The notes under the pieces are model-generated. The model saw only the letters and a list, made by a program, of their open reading frames with translations. It did no database searches and was not told the origin of the DNA. From assembly GCA_024743215.1 (NCBI GenBank), contig JANSWZ010000001.1:62001-126000 (forward strand): a stretch of DNA of 64,000 bases. Direction: 5' to 3'. The stretch comes from Alphaproteobacteria bacterium (GTDB lineage: Bacteria; Pseudomonadota; Alphaproteobacteria; Rhizobiales; GCA-2746425). The stretch's first letter is position 1. Every line of letters starts with the position of its first letter. Positions 18,227-27,339 of this stretch are shown here, in pieces. The position numbers and the translations under genes are program-made.

Positions 18227-19020
18227 AACCCGCTAATTCCGCAAATTTGATCGTCTTCACTGACCTTGACGGAACGCTGCTGGATCATGAGACCTATTCC
18301 TACGCGGAAGCGGGCGATGCGCTGGCATTGTTGCGGAAACGGCAGATTCCGCTGATCCTGGCCTCCAGTAAAACCGCAGCAGAAATACTTCCGCTACGCG
18401 AAGCGCTGGATTTTCAGCATTGTGAGGCAATCGTGGAAAACGGTGCCGGTTTGCTGGCGCCTGGAGACCCCGGCAGGAATGCCGCCACTGACTATGAACA
18501 CATTCTGGATCTACTCTCGGAATTGCCGAGAGATCTTCGGGCGGGGTTTACCGGGTTTTCTGACTGGTCAGCGCAAGAGGTGGCAGATCGCACTGGTCTT
18601 TCGTTGCAAAGTTCCGAATTGGCCAAACAGCGCTATTTTTCGGAACCGGGCCTGTGGTCGGGTGATGATCAGACATTTGATGTCTTCTGTCGTAAGTTGA
18701 AGTCAAGGGGATTGTTGGTTCAGCAAGGGGGGCGCTTCATTTCGTTGTCATTTGGGGGCAACAAGGCCGGTCAAATGCTGGCTGTACAGGAGCGTTATCA
18801 TAAAACGGATCAGCCGACCTATTCCATAGCGTTGGGTGACGCTGGAAATGACATTGCCATGCTTGAAGCGGCGGATCTTGGCGTGATCATTCCAAATCCA
18901 GACCACAAGGGCATTCCGCGCCTTGCCGGAGAGGCAGACGGTTCCATCATTCGTGCGGCAGTGCCCGGACCTGTCGGCTGGAACGAAACTATAAATTCAC
19001 TACTCGCCAACAAAGAATAA
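18190..19020 (+). CDS. HAD-IIB phosphatase, probable glucosyl-3-phosphoglycerate phosphatase
   Basis: This 276-residue protein of the mannosyl-3-phosphoglycerate phosphatase group has motif I FTDLDGTLLD (nucleophile D25, acid D27), ASSKT as motif II, GGNKAGQM and motif III GDAGNDIAM. It would remove phosphate from glucosyl-3-phosphoglycerate to give the compatible solute glucosylglycerate. The call of glucosyl rather than mannosyl rests on the GpgS-like gene 13 bases downstream. The start overlaps the phosphorylase gene, so the three genes form a tight operon. Confidence 0.82.
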   Translation: MPVDHEPVHETLKPANSANLIVFTDLDGTLLDHETYSYAEAGDALALLRKRQIPLILASSKTAAEILPLREALDFQHCEAIVENGAGLLAPGDPGRNAATDYEHILDLLSELPRDLRAGFTGFSDWSAQEVADRTGLSLQSSELAKQRYFSEPGLWSGDDQTFDVFCRKLKSRGLLVQQGGRFISLSFGGNKAGQMLAVQERYHKTDQPTYSIALGDAGNDIAMLEAADLGVIIPNPDHKGIPRLAGEADGSIIRAAVPGPVGWNETINSLLANKE

Positions 19021-19032
19021 GCAGGAGATCAA

Positions 19033-20256
19033 ATGGCCGACTTTCATCAAAATGGCAGCGTTGCAACGCTTCATAACCTGACCCGCGTGCCGTTGGAGGA
19101 AATGGAACGTCAGCTTCGAGAGTTTGCAACCAGACGCAAAGTGACTCTCATCTTGCCCTCTCTTTTTTCTGAGCTGGAGCGCGAGGCGTTGGCCAAAATT
19201 GTTGATGAGCTGGCTGGTGCTGATTACATCAACCGCATCATTATCGGTCTTGATCAGGCCACTGAAGAACAATATCGGTATGCGCATAAGTACTTTTCAC
19301 GTTTGCCGCAACGGTTCGACATTTTGTGGAATGATGGCCCACGTCTGAAGGCCATACACAATCAATTGGCCGATTCTGGTCTTGCACCAAAGGAAGCCGG
19401 TAAAGGGCGAAATTTCTGGTACTGCATCGGCTATGCGCTTGCAGCCCAGGATTCAGATGTGGTCGCGCTGCATGATTGCGACATCATCACCTACTCACGG
19501 GAAATGCTGGCGCGCCTTATTTATCCGGTGACAAATCCTGCTTTTCCCTATCAGTTTTGCAAAGGCTATTATCCGCGTATTGCCGATGGAAAACTGAATG
19601 GGCGCGTCACCCGATTGTTGGTGTCGCCATTGCTGTTGTCCATTCAAAAAGTCTGTGGCCATCAGGACTACATCGAATATCTGAAAGGGTTCCGATATCC
19701 GCTGGCAGGCGAGTTTGCCATGCGGACCAGCATATTGCCCGACATTCGTATTCCTTCTGATTGGGGGCTGGAAATTGGAGTTCTGTCAGAGGTCTGGCGC
19801 AATCTTTCGAACCGGTCGGTTTGTCAGGTGGATATTTCCGATGCTTATGACCACAAGCATCAGGACCTGTCCAAAGATGATGCCACACGTGGCTTGTCGC
19901 GCATGTCGACGGACATATCAAAAGCTCTGTTCCGCAAACTTGCAACCGATGGAGTGGTGTTTAATCAGGAGACATTCCGAACCATCAAGGCGACCTACTA
20001 CCGGACGGCGCTTGATCTGATCGAGATGTATTACAATGACGCGCTGATCAATGGACTTTCGATTGATCGTCATCAGGAAGAGGAGGCGGTGGAACTCTTC
20101 GCGGCCAACATTGTGGAAGCGGGACACATGTTCCTTGAAAACCCCATGGAAACACCCTTCATTCCAAACTGGAGCCGCATTCAATCCGCTGATCCTGATC
20201 TGCTGAGGCATCTGCTTGAAGCCGTCGCGGCCGACGGGATGGACTATAGGGTTTAA
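19033..20256 (+). CDS. gpgS: Glucosyl-3-phosphoglycerate synthase (GT81-like)
   Basis: This 407-residue GT-A glycosyltransferase would move glucose from a nucleotide donor to 3-phosphoglycerate. Visible features are the metal-binding DxD (D148-C-D150 in VALHDCDIITY), an early nucleotide-binding strand LILPSLFSE, and CKGYYPRI and GEFAMR in the acceptor half. The length matches bacterial GpgS. It closes the operon phosphorylase-phosphatase-synthase, so one transcript carries both synthesis and breakdown of glucosylglycerate, a solute used in salt and nitrogen stress. I saw no clear terminator in the 100 bases after it. Confidence 0.85.
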   Translation: MADFHQNGSVATLHNLTRVPLEEMERQLREFATRRKVTLILPSLFSELEREALAKIVDELAGADYINRIIIGLDQATEEQYRYAHKYFSRLPQRFDILWNDGPRLKAIHNQLADSGLAPKEAGKGRNFWYCIGYALAAQDSDVVALHDCDIITYSREMLARLIYPVTNPAFPYQFCKGYYPRIADGKLNGRVTRLLVSPLLLSIQKVCGHQDYIEYLKGFRYPLAGEFAMRTSILPDIRIPSDWGLEIGVLSEVWRNLSNRSVCQVDISDAYDHKHQDLSKDDATRGLSRMSTDISKALFRKLATDGVVFNQETFRTIKATYYRTALDLIEMYYNDALINGLSIDRHQEEEAVELFAANIVEAGHMFLENPMETPFIPNWSRIQSADPDLLRHLLEAVAADGMDYRV

Positions 20257-20357
20257 GTTGCGAAGCTTATGCGCGGGCTCCGGTTTTCTGTTTTCAGTCG
20301 CCGTGGCCTATAGGTCTCTGCGCGCCAGGCGTATCAGTGTGTGCGCATTGCTGTTGG

Positions 20358-20819
20358 CTAGTTCAGCTTTTTCCAGAAAATGATCTTGTCGTCTCCATCG
20401 ACCCAGAAATCACGGATGCGGGCTTCCTGTGTGAAGGCATTTTTGTGATAGAAGTTTCGGGCCGTCTTGAACGCGTCAGACCCTGATGTATCGGCAATGA
20501 GAATACGGTGGCCGCGCTGCTGCAGCAGTTTTTCAAGATGGTTTGTCAGTGCGCTGCCCGCCCCATGGGTTTGGCTGGACGGGAGAACGGCAATTGCCAG
20601 CATGTTCCATGTGCCTTCCGTCAATGCTTCCGGGGTTGCGTAGCAAAAGCCGATTGGCGTGCTGTCCAGTTCGCAGGTGAGCCAGATGTCACCGCTGCCA
20701 TCTGATGACAGGAAGTCAGCGATCATCTCTGGCAGCATTTCGCTTGGGAAAAGCTCTGTCTGGTCCAATACGCTTTGCAGAGGCTTGATATCATCTGCTG
20801 TGGTAAGTCTTGTGTTCAT
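20358..20819 (-). CDS. GNAT-family N-acetyltransferase
   Basis: This 153-residue acetyltransferase-fold protein has IGFCYATPE as beta-4 and MLAIAVLPSSQTHGAGSAL as the acetyl-CoA binding region (a variant of the Q/R-x-x-G-x-G/A loop). ARNFYHKNAF is the usual C-terminal signature. The start is taken as the ATG at 20819 (MNTRLTTADD), because the open frame upstream has no family features and runs into the divergent pcaC promoter. The substrate is unknown. It occupies the place where a pca regulator might be expected but has no DNA-binding domain. Confidence 0.83.
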   Translation of the reverse strand: MNTRLTTADDIKPLQSVLDQTELFPSEMLPEMIADFLSSDGSGDIWLTCELDSTPIGFCYATPEALTEGTWNMLAIAVLPSSQTHGAGSALTNHLEKLLQQRGHRILIADTSGSDAFKTARNFYHKNAFTQEARIRDFWVDGDDKIIFWKKLN

Positions 20820-20872
20820 GGTCTTGAGTTTCCGCAATTCTGTATGTGCATATTGGGTGTGTTTCGATTGCT

Positions 20873-20888
20873 GCTGTTTACAAACAGC
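20873..20888. promoter_or_regulatory. Inverted repeat in the divergent GNAT/pcaC intergenic region
   Basis: GCTGTTT-AC-AAACAGC has perfect 7-base arms and lies midway in the 155-base gap between the divergent GNAT and pcaC genes. It is well placed to be an operator for the pca operon. The regulator is not in the window. The site is not recognisably a PcaQ or PcaR box, so this is a candidate only. Confidence 0.35.
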
Positions 20889-20974
20889 CTTTATCATATG
20901 GAACCCTGCGCCTAATGTGTCACCAGTTACTCCGCACAATAGCGGACAGTATTGAAATCTTTTGAGGGCAGGAA

Positions 20975-21382
20975 ATGGGATCACTTCGTTACGACACCGG
21001 CATGCAGGTTCGTCGTGCGGTTCTGGGCGATGCTCATGTGGATCGGGTTGAAGCTGACAAAACAGCCTTTGACGCGCCGTTTCAGGAATTGATTACAGAA
21101 GCTGCCTGGGGGCATGTCTGGGCGCGCCCGCAGTTGAGCCCGCGTGAGCGGACAATCGTCACGATTGCCTTGCTGGCTGCACTTGGCCATGACGAAGAGG
21201 TGGCAATGCATGTGCGGGCGAGTGCAAATACCGGGGCCAGCAAAGATGATGTGTGCGAAGCGCTGATGCATGTGGCCATTTACGCGGGTGTACCTGCGGC
21301 CAACCGCGCTGTCAAAATTGTCAAACAAACCTTTGCCGAGATGGACACGGAACACACCAAGATGGCATCTGAGGAGGATTGA
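20975..21382 (+). CDS. pcaC: 4-carboxymuconolactone decarboxylase
   Basis: This 135-residue all-helical AhpD-like-fold enzyme converts 4-carboxymuconolactone to beta-ketoadipate enol-lactone in the protocatechuate branch of the beta-ketoadipate pathway. Family segments are [35 protein letters not shown] and [13 protein letters not shown]. It is first in a compact operon pcaC-H-G-B. Usually pcaD, the next enzyme, is adjacent; here it is not. Confidence 0.93.
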   Translation: MGSLRYDTGMQVRRAVLGDAHVDRVEADKTAFDAPFQELITEAAWGHVWARPQLSPRERTIVTIALLAALGHDEEVAMHVRASANTGASKDDVCEALMHVAIYAGVPAANRAVKIVKQTFAEMDTEHTKMASEED

Positions 21383-21384
21383 TC

Positions 21385-22128
21385 TTGTCAAAAAAGGGGG
21401 AGGAGAGCTTGCCTGGATTCAACCGGCGTGATCGGCAATGGCATCCAGATGCTTTTACGCCTGCTTACCGAAGCACAATCTTGCGGTCTCCGAAACAGAA
21501 ATTAGTGATGTTGGAACAGACGCTGTCAGAAACAACAGGCCCTGTCTTTGGACAGAATGCTCTTGGGGCACTGGATCATGATTTGATCCGGAATTTTGCA
21601 AAACCAGGTGAGAGCCCGATTGGAGAGCGCATTATAGTGCACGGCCATATTCTGGATGAAAATGGCAAAGGCATACCCGGCGCACTTATGGAAGTCTGGC
21701 AAGCGAACGCAGGTGGGCGCTATCGACACAAAAACGATAGCTATCTGGCGGCGTTGGATCCGAATTTTGGCGGTTGTGGACGGGTGCTGTCCGATGAAAA
21801 CGGCTATTATGCGTTCAGAACCATCAAACCAGGGCCATATCCATGGCCCAATGGTGGTAATGATTGGCGTCCGGCCCATATCCATTTTTCATTGTTTGGC
21901 AGTGGCTTTGCCCAACGTCTTATCACCCAGATCTATTTTGAAGGTGATCCGCATATAGCTTTGTGTCCCATCGTCAATTCCATCAATGACCCTAAAGCGA
22001 TTGATCAACTGACGGCACGTCTGGATATGGAGCATACAGTGCCGATGGACATCCGAGCCTACCGGCTGGATGTGGTATTGCGCGGACCCAATTCCACACT
22101 GTTTGAAAACCGGATGGAGGGTAATTGA
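21385..22128 (+). CDS. pcaH: Protocatechuate 3,4-dioxygenase beta subunit
   Basis: PcaH binds the catalytic Fe(III) of the intradiol dioxygenase that cleaves protocatechuate to 3-carboxy-cis,cis-muconate. Likely iron ligands are Tyr in GRYRHKND, Tyr in GPYPWPN and the two His in RPAHIHFS, the usual 2-Tyr/2-His set. The GAGGAGG at 21371-21377 is too close to TTG 21379 but lies 7 bases before TTG 21385, so the latter is taken as start (MSKKGEESL). The reading frame overlaps pcaG by one base. Confidence 0.95.
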   Translation: MSKKGEESLPGFNRRDRQWHPDAFTPAYRSTILRSPKQKLVMLEQTLSETTGPVFGQNALGALDHDLIRNFAKPGESPIGERIIVHGHILDENGKGIPGALMEVWQANAGGRYRHKNDSYLAALDPNFGGCGRVLSDENGYYAFRTIKPGPYPWPNGGNDWRPAHIHFSLFGSGFAQRLITQIYFEGDPHIALCPIVNSINDPKAIDQLTARLDMEHTVPMDIRAYRLDVVLRGPNSTLFENRMEGN

Positions 22129-22739
22129 TGGCACAAGCGTTTCTTTTCAAAGAAAGCGCGTCACAGACTGCCGGTCCCTATGTTCATATTGGCTGCACTC
22201 CAAACTTTGTCGGTATTTCAGGCGTCTACGCTGCTGACTCGGGCCTTCGAATGCTCTCGGACGGGACAAAAGGAGAGCGAATCCGCATTCATGGCCGGAT
22301 TTTCGATGGGGCGAATGATATTGTGAAAGATGGCCTCGTTGAGATTTGGCAGGCGGATGCAGAAGGTCTCTATAACAGTCCCAATGAGACCCGAGGTGCA
22401 GCAGATCCGGAGTTTGTAGGGTGGGGGCGTCAGCCGACTGATCTGGAGACTGGACACTTTGCCTTTGACACCATCAAGCCGGGATGTGTCCCCGCATCTG
22501 ACGGGCGGATGCAAGCACCTCATATCTCGCTTTGGGTCGTTGCCCGGGGCATAAATTTGGGCCTCTCGACACGGCTCTACTTTGCGGATGAACCGGATGC
22601 AAATTCTGCAGATCCTGTCTTGACCGGCATCGCCGATCCAGCCCGCAGAGAGACGTTGATTGCCGTTCGTAAGGGGGACAGCTATTTGTTTGACATACAT
22701 TTGCAGGGCGCGCTGGAAACCGTGTTTTTTGATGTTTGA
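22128..22739 (+). CDS. pcaG: Protocatechuate 3,4-dioxygenase alpha subunit
   Basis: This 203-residue partner of PcaH shares the intradiol dioxygenase fold (QTAGPYVHIGC, GLVEIWQADAEG, FDTIKPG, APHISLWVVARG) but lacks the iron tyrosines and histidines, as usual for alpha subunits. Start and stop overlap on both sides: TGATG with pcaH, and the pcaB ATG lies eight bases before the pcaG stop. Translation of the operon is therefore coupled. Confidence 0.95.
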   Translation: MAQAFLFKESASQTAGPYVHIGCTPNFVGISGVYAADSGLRMLSDGTKGERIRIHGRIFDGANDIVKDGLVEIWQADAEGLYNSPNETRGAADPEFVGWGRQPTDLETGHFAFDTIKPGCVPASDGRMQAPHISLWVVARGINLGLSTRLYFADEPDANSADPVLTGIADPARRETLIAVRKGDSYLFDIHLQGALETVFFDV

Positions 22740-23784
22740 GCATGCCTTACTGGGAGATTTACTGGGGGACAAAGTCGTCTCGACAGCATTTTCCGGCGAA
22801 GCCTTTCTGGCGCATTTCTGCCGGTTTGAAATTGCTCTGACAGATGCGCTTGGCTCACATGGTCTGATAGACAGCGAAAACGCTGTTGCGATCATTTCGG
22901 GATGTCGTTCATTTACGCCGGACATACAGAAGATCCGCGCGGAGACGGTGATTGATGGCCTTGCTGTTCCTGCATTTGTCCGACAGCTCAAGGCTCATAT
23001 TGGTGATCGGTATCACGCAGATGTTCACTTCGGCACTACCAGTCAGGATCTTTTGGATACAGCGCTCGCGCTAAGTCTTAAGGGCATAAACGAGAATTTC
23101 GCGCTTGATATCAGTGTTTTAAACGAATCTCTGCAGAGTTTGATTCACGCTTATGGTCAAAATCGATTGATGGGGCGCACACGGATGCAGGCGGCTCTGC
23201 CAGTCAAAGCCTGCGACCGCATCATGGCCTGGCAGGCTCCTTTGGAGCGGCACCTGACACGGTTGGAAAGGATCGGTTCGGCAATCTGTGTCTTGCAACT
23301 GGGTGGTGCTGTTGGAACCAATCATGTGTTTGGTGAAAAAGCGGCGGCGATCGCAGGAGATATGGCAACTTCTCTTGACCTCGGTATTCCTGCAAAACAT
23401 TGGCAGACTGAGCGTGACAATCTGGTCGATTATGCAAATTGGCTTTCAATGGTCACCGGTACGCTTGGCAAAATGGGGCAGGATTTTTGCCTGATGGCTC
23501 AGCAGGGCATTGATGATGTGGTTTTGAAGGGCGGTGGCAGTTCTTCTGCCATGCCTCACAAGCAAAATCCAATTGCTGCAGAAACGCTTGTCACGCTGGC
23601 GCGTTTCAATGCCGTTCAGGTTTCTGCCATGCATCAGGCGCTGGTACATGAACAGGAACGCTCCGGAAGCGCCTGGGCTTTGGAATGGATGGTCTTGCCC
23701 AAAATGTGCGAAGCCACGGCCTGTGCTTTGAAAACGGCCCATCGTTTGGCGGGGCAGGTGTCCGGGATGGGGCAACAGCATTGA
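22732..23784 (+). CDS. pcaB: 3-carboxy-cis,cis-muconate cycloisomerase
   Basis: This fumarase/aspartase-superfamily enzyme cyclises 3-carboxymuconate to 4-carboxymuconolactone. The signature loop reads GGGSSSAMPHKQNP, and FGTTSQDLLDTA is the first conserved region. It has 350 residues, about 100 fewer than Pseudomonas PcaB, a short form also seen in Rhizobiales (missing most of the C-terminal domain). The ATG at 22732 is chosen because the frame upstream is inside pcaG. Confidence 0.93.
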   Translation: MFEHALLGDLLGDKVVSTAFSGEAFLAHFCRFEIALTDALGSHGLIDSENAVAIISGCRSFTPDIQKIRAETVIDGLAVPAFVRQLKAHIGDRYHADVHFGTTSQDLLDTALALSLKGINENFALDISVLNESLQSLIHAYGQNRLMGRTRMQAALPVKACDRIMAWQAPLERHLTRLERIGSAICVLQLGGAVGTNHVFGEKAAAIAGDMATSLDLGIPAKHWQTERDNLVDYANWLSMVTGTLGKMGQDFCLMAQQGIDDVVLKGGGSSSAMPHKQNPIAAETLVTLARFNAVQVSAMHQALVHEQERSGSAWALEWMVLPKMCEATACALKTAHRLAGQVSGMGQQH

Positions 23785-23833
23785 GCGATCAAATTGGATC
23801 TGCTGGCGTAATCAAGGCATTTCAACACTGTAT

Positions 23834-24271
23834 TCAATCAAAGCTGGTTGCGTAGCCCCTTTTGAGATCTTTCAGCCCGGTCTCGATTAATTCCTTTAAA
23901 CAAGTCAGATCAATGTTCTCAAGGCTTTTAAGATAGAGACATGATTTGCCAAGCTTGTAGGGGCCGAGCCTTTGCAGGATGGCATCATAATTCTGATAAC
24001 CCGGCATTATATACAAGGTCGGTCCGCTTTTTCGGGGGCTGAAACCAGTTGCCAGATATGTGCCCTGATCTCCATTGGAACGGTAATAGGTGTATTCACC
24101 AAACCCAATGATTGAGCCACCCCACATTTTGGGCTCGACCCCTGTGATATCTTCGAACAGCGTGAGAAGTTGTTCGCTGTCTATGCGCAGGCGCCTGTCC
24201 TCAATAGTGCTGACAAATGCGTGGACACTCGCCTCGTTTTTTCGGGTTTTGAGCTGCACTTTCTTGGCCAT
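23834..24271 (-). CDS. DUF1801 family protein
   Basis: This 145-residue soluble protein resembles DUF1801/YdhG-like proteins: WGGSIIGFGEYTYYRSNGDQGTY followed by GFSPRKSGPTLYIMPGY and GKSCLYLKSLENID. The fold is known but no reaction is established. The ATG at 24271 (MAKKVQLKTRKNEASV) is preferred over an upstream extension that lacks family similarity. It is convergent with pcaB and divergent from the pruR-like gene. Confidence 0.8.
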   Translation of the reverse strand: MAKKVQLKTRKNEASVHAFVSTIEDRRLRIDSEQLLTLFEDITGVEPKMWGGSIIGFGEYTYYRSNGDQGTYLATGFSPRKSGPTLYIMPGYQNYDAILQRLGPYKLGKSCLYLKSLENIDLTCLKELIETGLKDLKRGYATSFD

Positions 24272-24536
24272 GAGGCATGATAATGTGAAATGCTGGAGTT
24301 GTGCAATGGCCGCGCGGAGCCGCTTAAGGCATGGATTGTTGTGTGGGTTCAAACGCGTTTTTACAATTGCACAAAGTTGCAAAAGGCGAGCGTTCTAACC
24401 ACCTGTGAAATTGCAAATTTCTGTTTCAAATTAAGCTTCTGCTAACGTTGTTTAACAGCCTGTTTTTTAAGGACAAGCGCGTATTTATCTCTCCAGACGT
24501 AATCTTTCTGGCCTCAAGAAATGCGGGGGAGACTGC

Positions 24537-25061
24537 ATGCATACGATCAGAACATTTTTTACTTTCACACTAACGACAATGGCAGTGGCGGTTTGCGCTG
24601 TGCCAGGATCTGTTAGCGCCATTGAAACGGCTGTCGCGGAGACCGCGCCATTGGCAAATGCGGCCGTTGCAGTCATCGGGACCGATGGTACAATAAGTGT
24701 CTCGGTCGCGGAATTGGAAGCTATCGGGCTTAAGCGCGTAACCACCAGCTCGCCATGGGAAAAGGGTGAGCTTGTTTTCGAAGGCATCCTGTTTCGCGAT
24801 TTTCTTAAGGTGGTTGGCCTTGATGATGCCGAAGCGGTCCTTGTGAGAGCAAAGGACAATTATACGCAAATCATTCCGCGAAAGGATTGGACAGATGGTC
24901 CTTTGCTGCTGGCAACGCGTCAGAATGGGAAGCCTTTGACCCTTCGCACGCAAGGGCCAATCCGACTGGTGTATCCACTCCTTGATCATCCTGAATACGA
25001 CACCGAAGTCCACAAACGCCGATGGGTCTGGGCAATAACGTCCATTGAGTACACGCAATAA
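24537..25061 (+). CDS. pruR: Periplasmic SUOX-fold pterin-binding protein, PruR-like
   Basis: This 174-residue protein has a Sec signal peptide (about 1-28, ending near VSAIE) and a small molybdopterin-oxidoreductase (SUOX, PF00174-type) domain: LELVFEGILFRDFL-like segment, IPRKDWTDGPLLLATRQNGKPL, GPIRLVYPL and WVWAITSIE. Size, location and the GGDEF-EAL gene 15 bases downstream match PruR of Agrobacterium, which binds secreted pterins and controls the dual cyclase/phosphodiesterase DcpA. The conserved cysteine that holds molybdenum in true oxidoreductases is not evident, supporting a sensor rather than an enzyme. Homology is my recognition, not a search result. Confidence 0.75.
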   Translation: MHTIRTFFTFTLTTMAVAVCAVPGSVSAIETAVAETAPLANAAVAVIGTDGTISVSVAELEAIGLKRVTTSSPWEKGELVFEGILFRDFLKVVGLDDAEAVLVRAKDNYTQIIPRKDWTDGPLLLATRQNGKPLTLRTQGPIRLVYPLLDHPEYDTEVHKRRWVWAITSIEYTQ

Positions 25062-25076
25062 ATTTCTGAGGAACTG

Positions 25077-27068
25077 GTGGTACGTATTTTTAAGAAATTT
25101 CCGAAAGATGTCAGCAAAGTCGGCGTTCCGCGCAGGCGGCGTCTTGCTGCCAAAATTGGTGCTGCTTTCGGTGCTGCATTGGCATGTCTGTTTGTGATAA
25201 TGGTCGTATCGGGAACATTGCGTCAGGTCAGCAATGAGTTACCACAATACGGGTTCTACTCCATCCGAGATCTTCACATTATGCTGCGGGATACCACAGC
25301 TCTTGGTGATGCAGTTGCTGGTGCGCGTCTTGCCCCCGCAAACCCAGAGAGCCTTGAACGGCTCTCTGAAGCCAATGATCTGGCCTATATCCGTTTTGTC
25401 CGGGTGGATCGCGAAGAGACGATCAAAAGTCTCCCTGAATATGGCGAGTTGATAGATAGCACTGCCCGGCAGATCGAAGCCATAGATGCGGTGCTTGCCA
25501 AGGGACTGCCATTCGATCCGCCAACGCTTTTGCGTATCGAAGAGGAGATCAGCGAAATCGAGAAACAAATGAACGAGTATTATTACTCGTTCGGGGCCAA
25601 TACAAATATTGCCTTGGCCGATTTGCAATCCATATTGGGGGAATTGTGGTGGGAAATCATAGCCTCGTTGCTGGCTCTGTCGGTGGTTTCAATTGGCTCA
25701 GCGCTTTTGTTGGTCAATCGCCACGAAGTTCTGGCCGCCGTCAGGTACCTTGCATCACATGATCAAACGACGGGCGTTCACAACCGAAACTGGATGTCGC
25801 TGAACGGTCAATTTTTTCTCAGGGAAGCTCAAAAAAACAATCACTGCGTCAGTGTCGCACTGATTGATCTGGATCACTTCAAGAGCATCAATGATACCTT
25901 TGGCCATCACATTGGAGATCAGGTTCTGGAAGCCGTGGGTGAGACACTTCTAAGGTTCGCTGACACGCCTAATGTCAGAGCCTGTCGCATTGGAGGGGAT
26001 GAGTTTGTGATCATCGTCTCATGCGAAAACAAGGATGATGCACACGCCTTGTTTGCAGATCTGTCTGATGCGCTTAATCAGCATGTCGAAGTTGAAACGC
26101 ACCGGCTTAGAATTGGCGCGAGCATTGGCACAGCCAGTTTCCCGGAAGATGGTCAGGATCTTGAAACATTGCTCAAGAATGCTGATCACGCTGTCTATGC
26201 GGCCAAGGGAGAGGGGCGCGGCAGGGTTGTCAGCTTCTCAAGTGAAATTCTAAGTCAGGTCAATACGCGCTCCAAGATGGAAAGTCGTTTGCAACCCGCG
26301 ATGCAGAACGATGAACTCCCAATTTTCTGGCAACCACAATTCAGGCTTGCGACCGGTCATATCACGGGTCTGGAAGCTTTGGTCAGGTGGCGTGACCCAG
26401 CCACGGGCAACATTGTTGAACCATCTGAATTCATTCAGCTTGCAGAACGCAGTGATCTGATTCTTGAGCTTGACCGATATGTTTTGCGAACAGCGTGTTC
26501 TGATGCCGTTGGATTGTTGTTGATACAGCCTGAGTTGACATTTGCCGTAAATCTGTCCGGTAAGAGCTTTCAGGATGCAGGGCTTCCCTCTTACGTGAAG
26601 ACTGTCCTGGACCAAACTGGCTTGTCGCCGGACCGTCTTGAGATCGAAATTACGGAAAGTGTATTCATCGGAAACCGGGTCATTTCGGACAAGGTGTTCT
26701 CTGAGCTTGTGGATCTTGGCGTCAAACTTGCCATTGATGATTTTGGGACAGGCTACTCCAATCTGGCTTCGCTTGCGGAACTGCCACTGGATCGTATCAA
26801 GATTGATCGGTCCTTCATCAAAAACGCAGAATTGCATGAAAAAAAGAGAAAGCTCGTTCTTTCGATACTCGCTTTTGCCAAATCGCTTGATATTGATGTT
26901 GTGGCAGAAGGTGTTGAAAACAACGAGCAGATGGAATTGCTCATTCGCAACCAGTGCCAGTATGCGCAAGGTTTCTACCTTTCTCATCCGCTGCCTAAGG
27001 AAAAACTTGAGACTTACCTCCTCCAAGTGGGACATACGGGCAAGAATGAGATCAAGGATACAGCGTGA
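25077..27068 (+). CDS. dcpA: Dual diguanylate cyclase/phosphodiesterase, DcpA-like
   Basis: This 663-residue inner-membrane protein has TM1 at about 24-46, a periplasmic sensor region (47-190), TM2 at about 192-214, GGDEF (about 225-385) and EAL (about 400-650). Both catalytic signatures are intact: GGDEF at 306-310, and EAL at 433-435 with DDFGTGYSNL later, so synthesis and breakdown of c-di-GMP are both possible. The pair with the periplasmic pterin-binding gene upstream reproduces pruR-dcpA, where the pterin-loaded sensor biases DcpA toward breakdown and limits attachment. The start is GTG, preceded by GAGGAA. Confidence 0.85.
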   Translation: MVRIFKKFPKDVSKVGVPRRRRLAAKIGAAFGAALACLFVIMVVSGTLRQVSNELPQYGFYSIRDLHIMLRDTTALGDAVAGARLAPANPESLERLSEANDLAYIRFVRVDREETIKSLPEYGELIDSTARQIEAIDAVLAKGLPFDPPTLLRIEEEISEIEKQMNEYYYSFGANTNIALADLQSILGELWWEIIASLLALSVVSIGSALLLVNRHEVLAAVRYLASHDQTTGVHNRNWMSLNGQFFLREAQKNNHCVSVALIDLDHFKSINDTFGHHIGDQVLEAVGETLLRFADTPNVRACRIGGDEFVIIVSCENKDDAHALFADLSDALNQHVEVETHRLRIGASIGTASFPEDGQDLETLLKNADHAVYAAKGEGRGRVVSFSSEILSQVNTRSKMESRLQPAMQNDELPIFWQPQFRLATGHITGLEALVRWRDPATGNIVEPSEFIQLAERSDLILELDRYVLRTACSDAVGLLLIQPELTFAVNLSGKSFQDAGLPSYVKTVLDQTGLSPDRLEIEITESVFIGNRVISDKVFSELVDLGVKLAIDDFGTGYSNLASLAELPLDRIKIDRSFIKNAELHEKKRKLVLSILAFAKSLDIDVVAEGVENNEQMELLIRNQCQYAQGFYLSHPLPKEKLETYLLQVGHTGKNEIKDTA

Positions 27069-27199
27069 AACGCTATCGTTTCACACTCTGGAGCTGAGTG
27101 AAGATTGTTGCAGGGCCGCCAGAACCCGCCGCGATGTGCGGGTGCACCGCTGGGCCGCTTTGATCGCAAAGCAGACGGATTAAACTAAATCGACATCTA

Positions 27200-27213
27200 T
27201 TGATGAGCGTCAA
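27200..27213. promoter_or_regulatory. FNR/FixK-type box upstream of the CBS-BON gene
   Basis: TTGAT-GAGC-GTCAA fits the FNR/FixK consensus TTGAY-N4-RTCAA. It lies about 130 bases upstream of the CBS-BON start. A second box with the same half-sites precedes the ferredoxin operon (29056). It implies control by oxygen limitation. The regulator itself is not in the window. Confidence 0.7.
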
Positions 27214-27339
27214 CCAAACGCTGCCCGCATCCTGTTGCATTACCCCTATTTCCGTGGCCATCGGCAGTTGTTTTCAACTGATGATGGCCGTTGTGGAAGC
27301 AGAATGAACAGACAGATGATGACAGGAGAAAACGGCGGC

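Noticed and set aside
24431-24446. TTAA-GCTTCTG-CTAAC, near a CtrA site, upstream of the pruR-like gene
   Set aside because: One mismatch in an AT-rich region; such matches are frequent by chance and no second site was seen.
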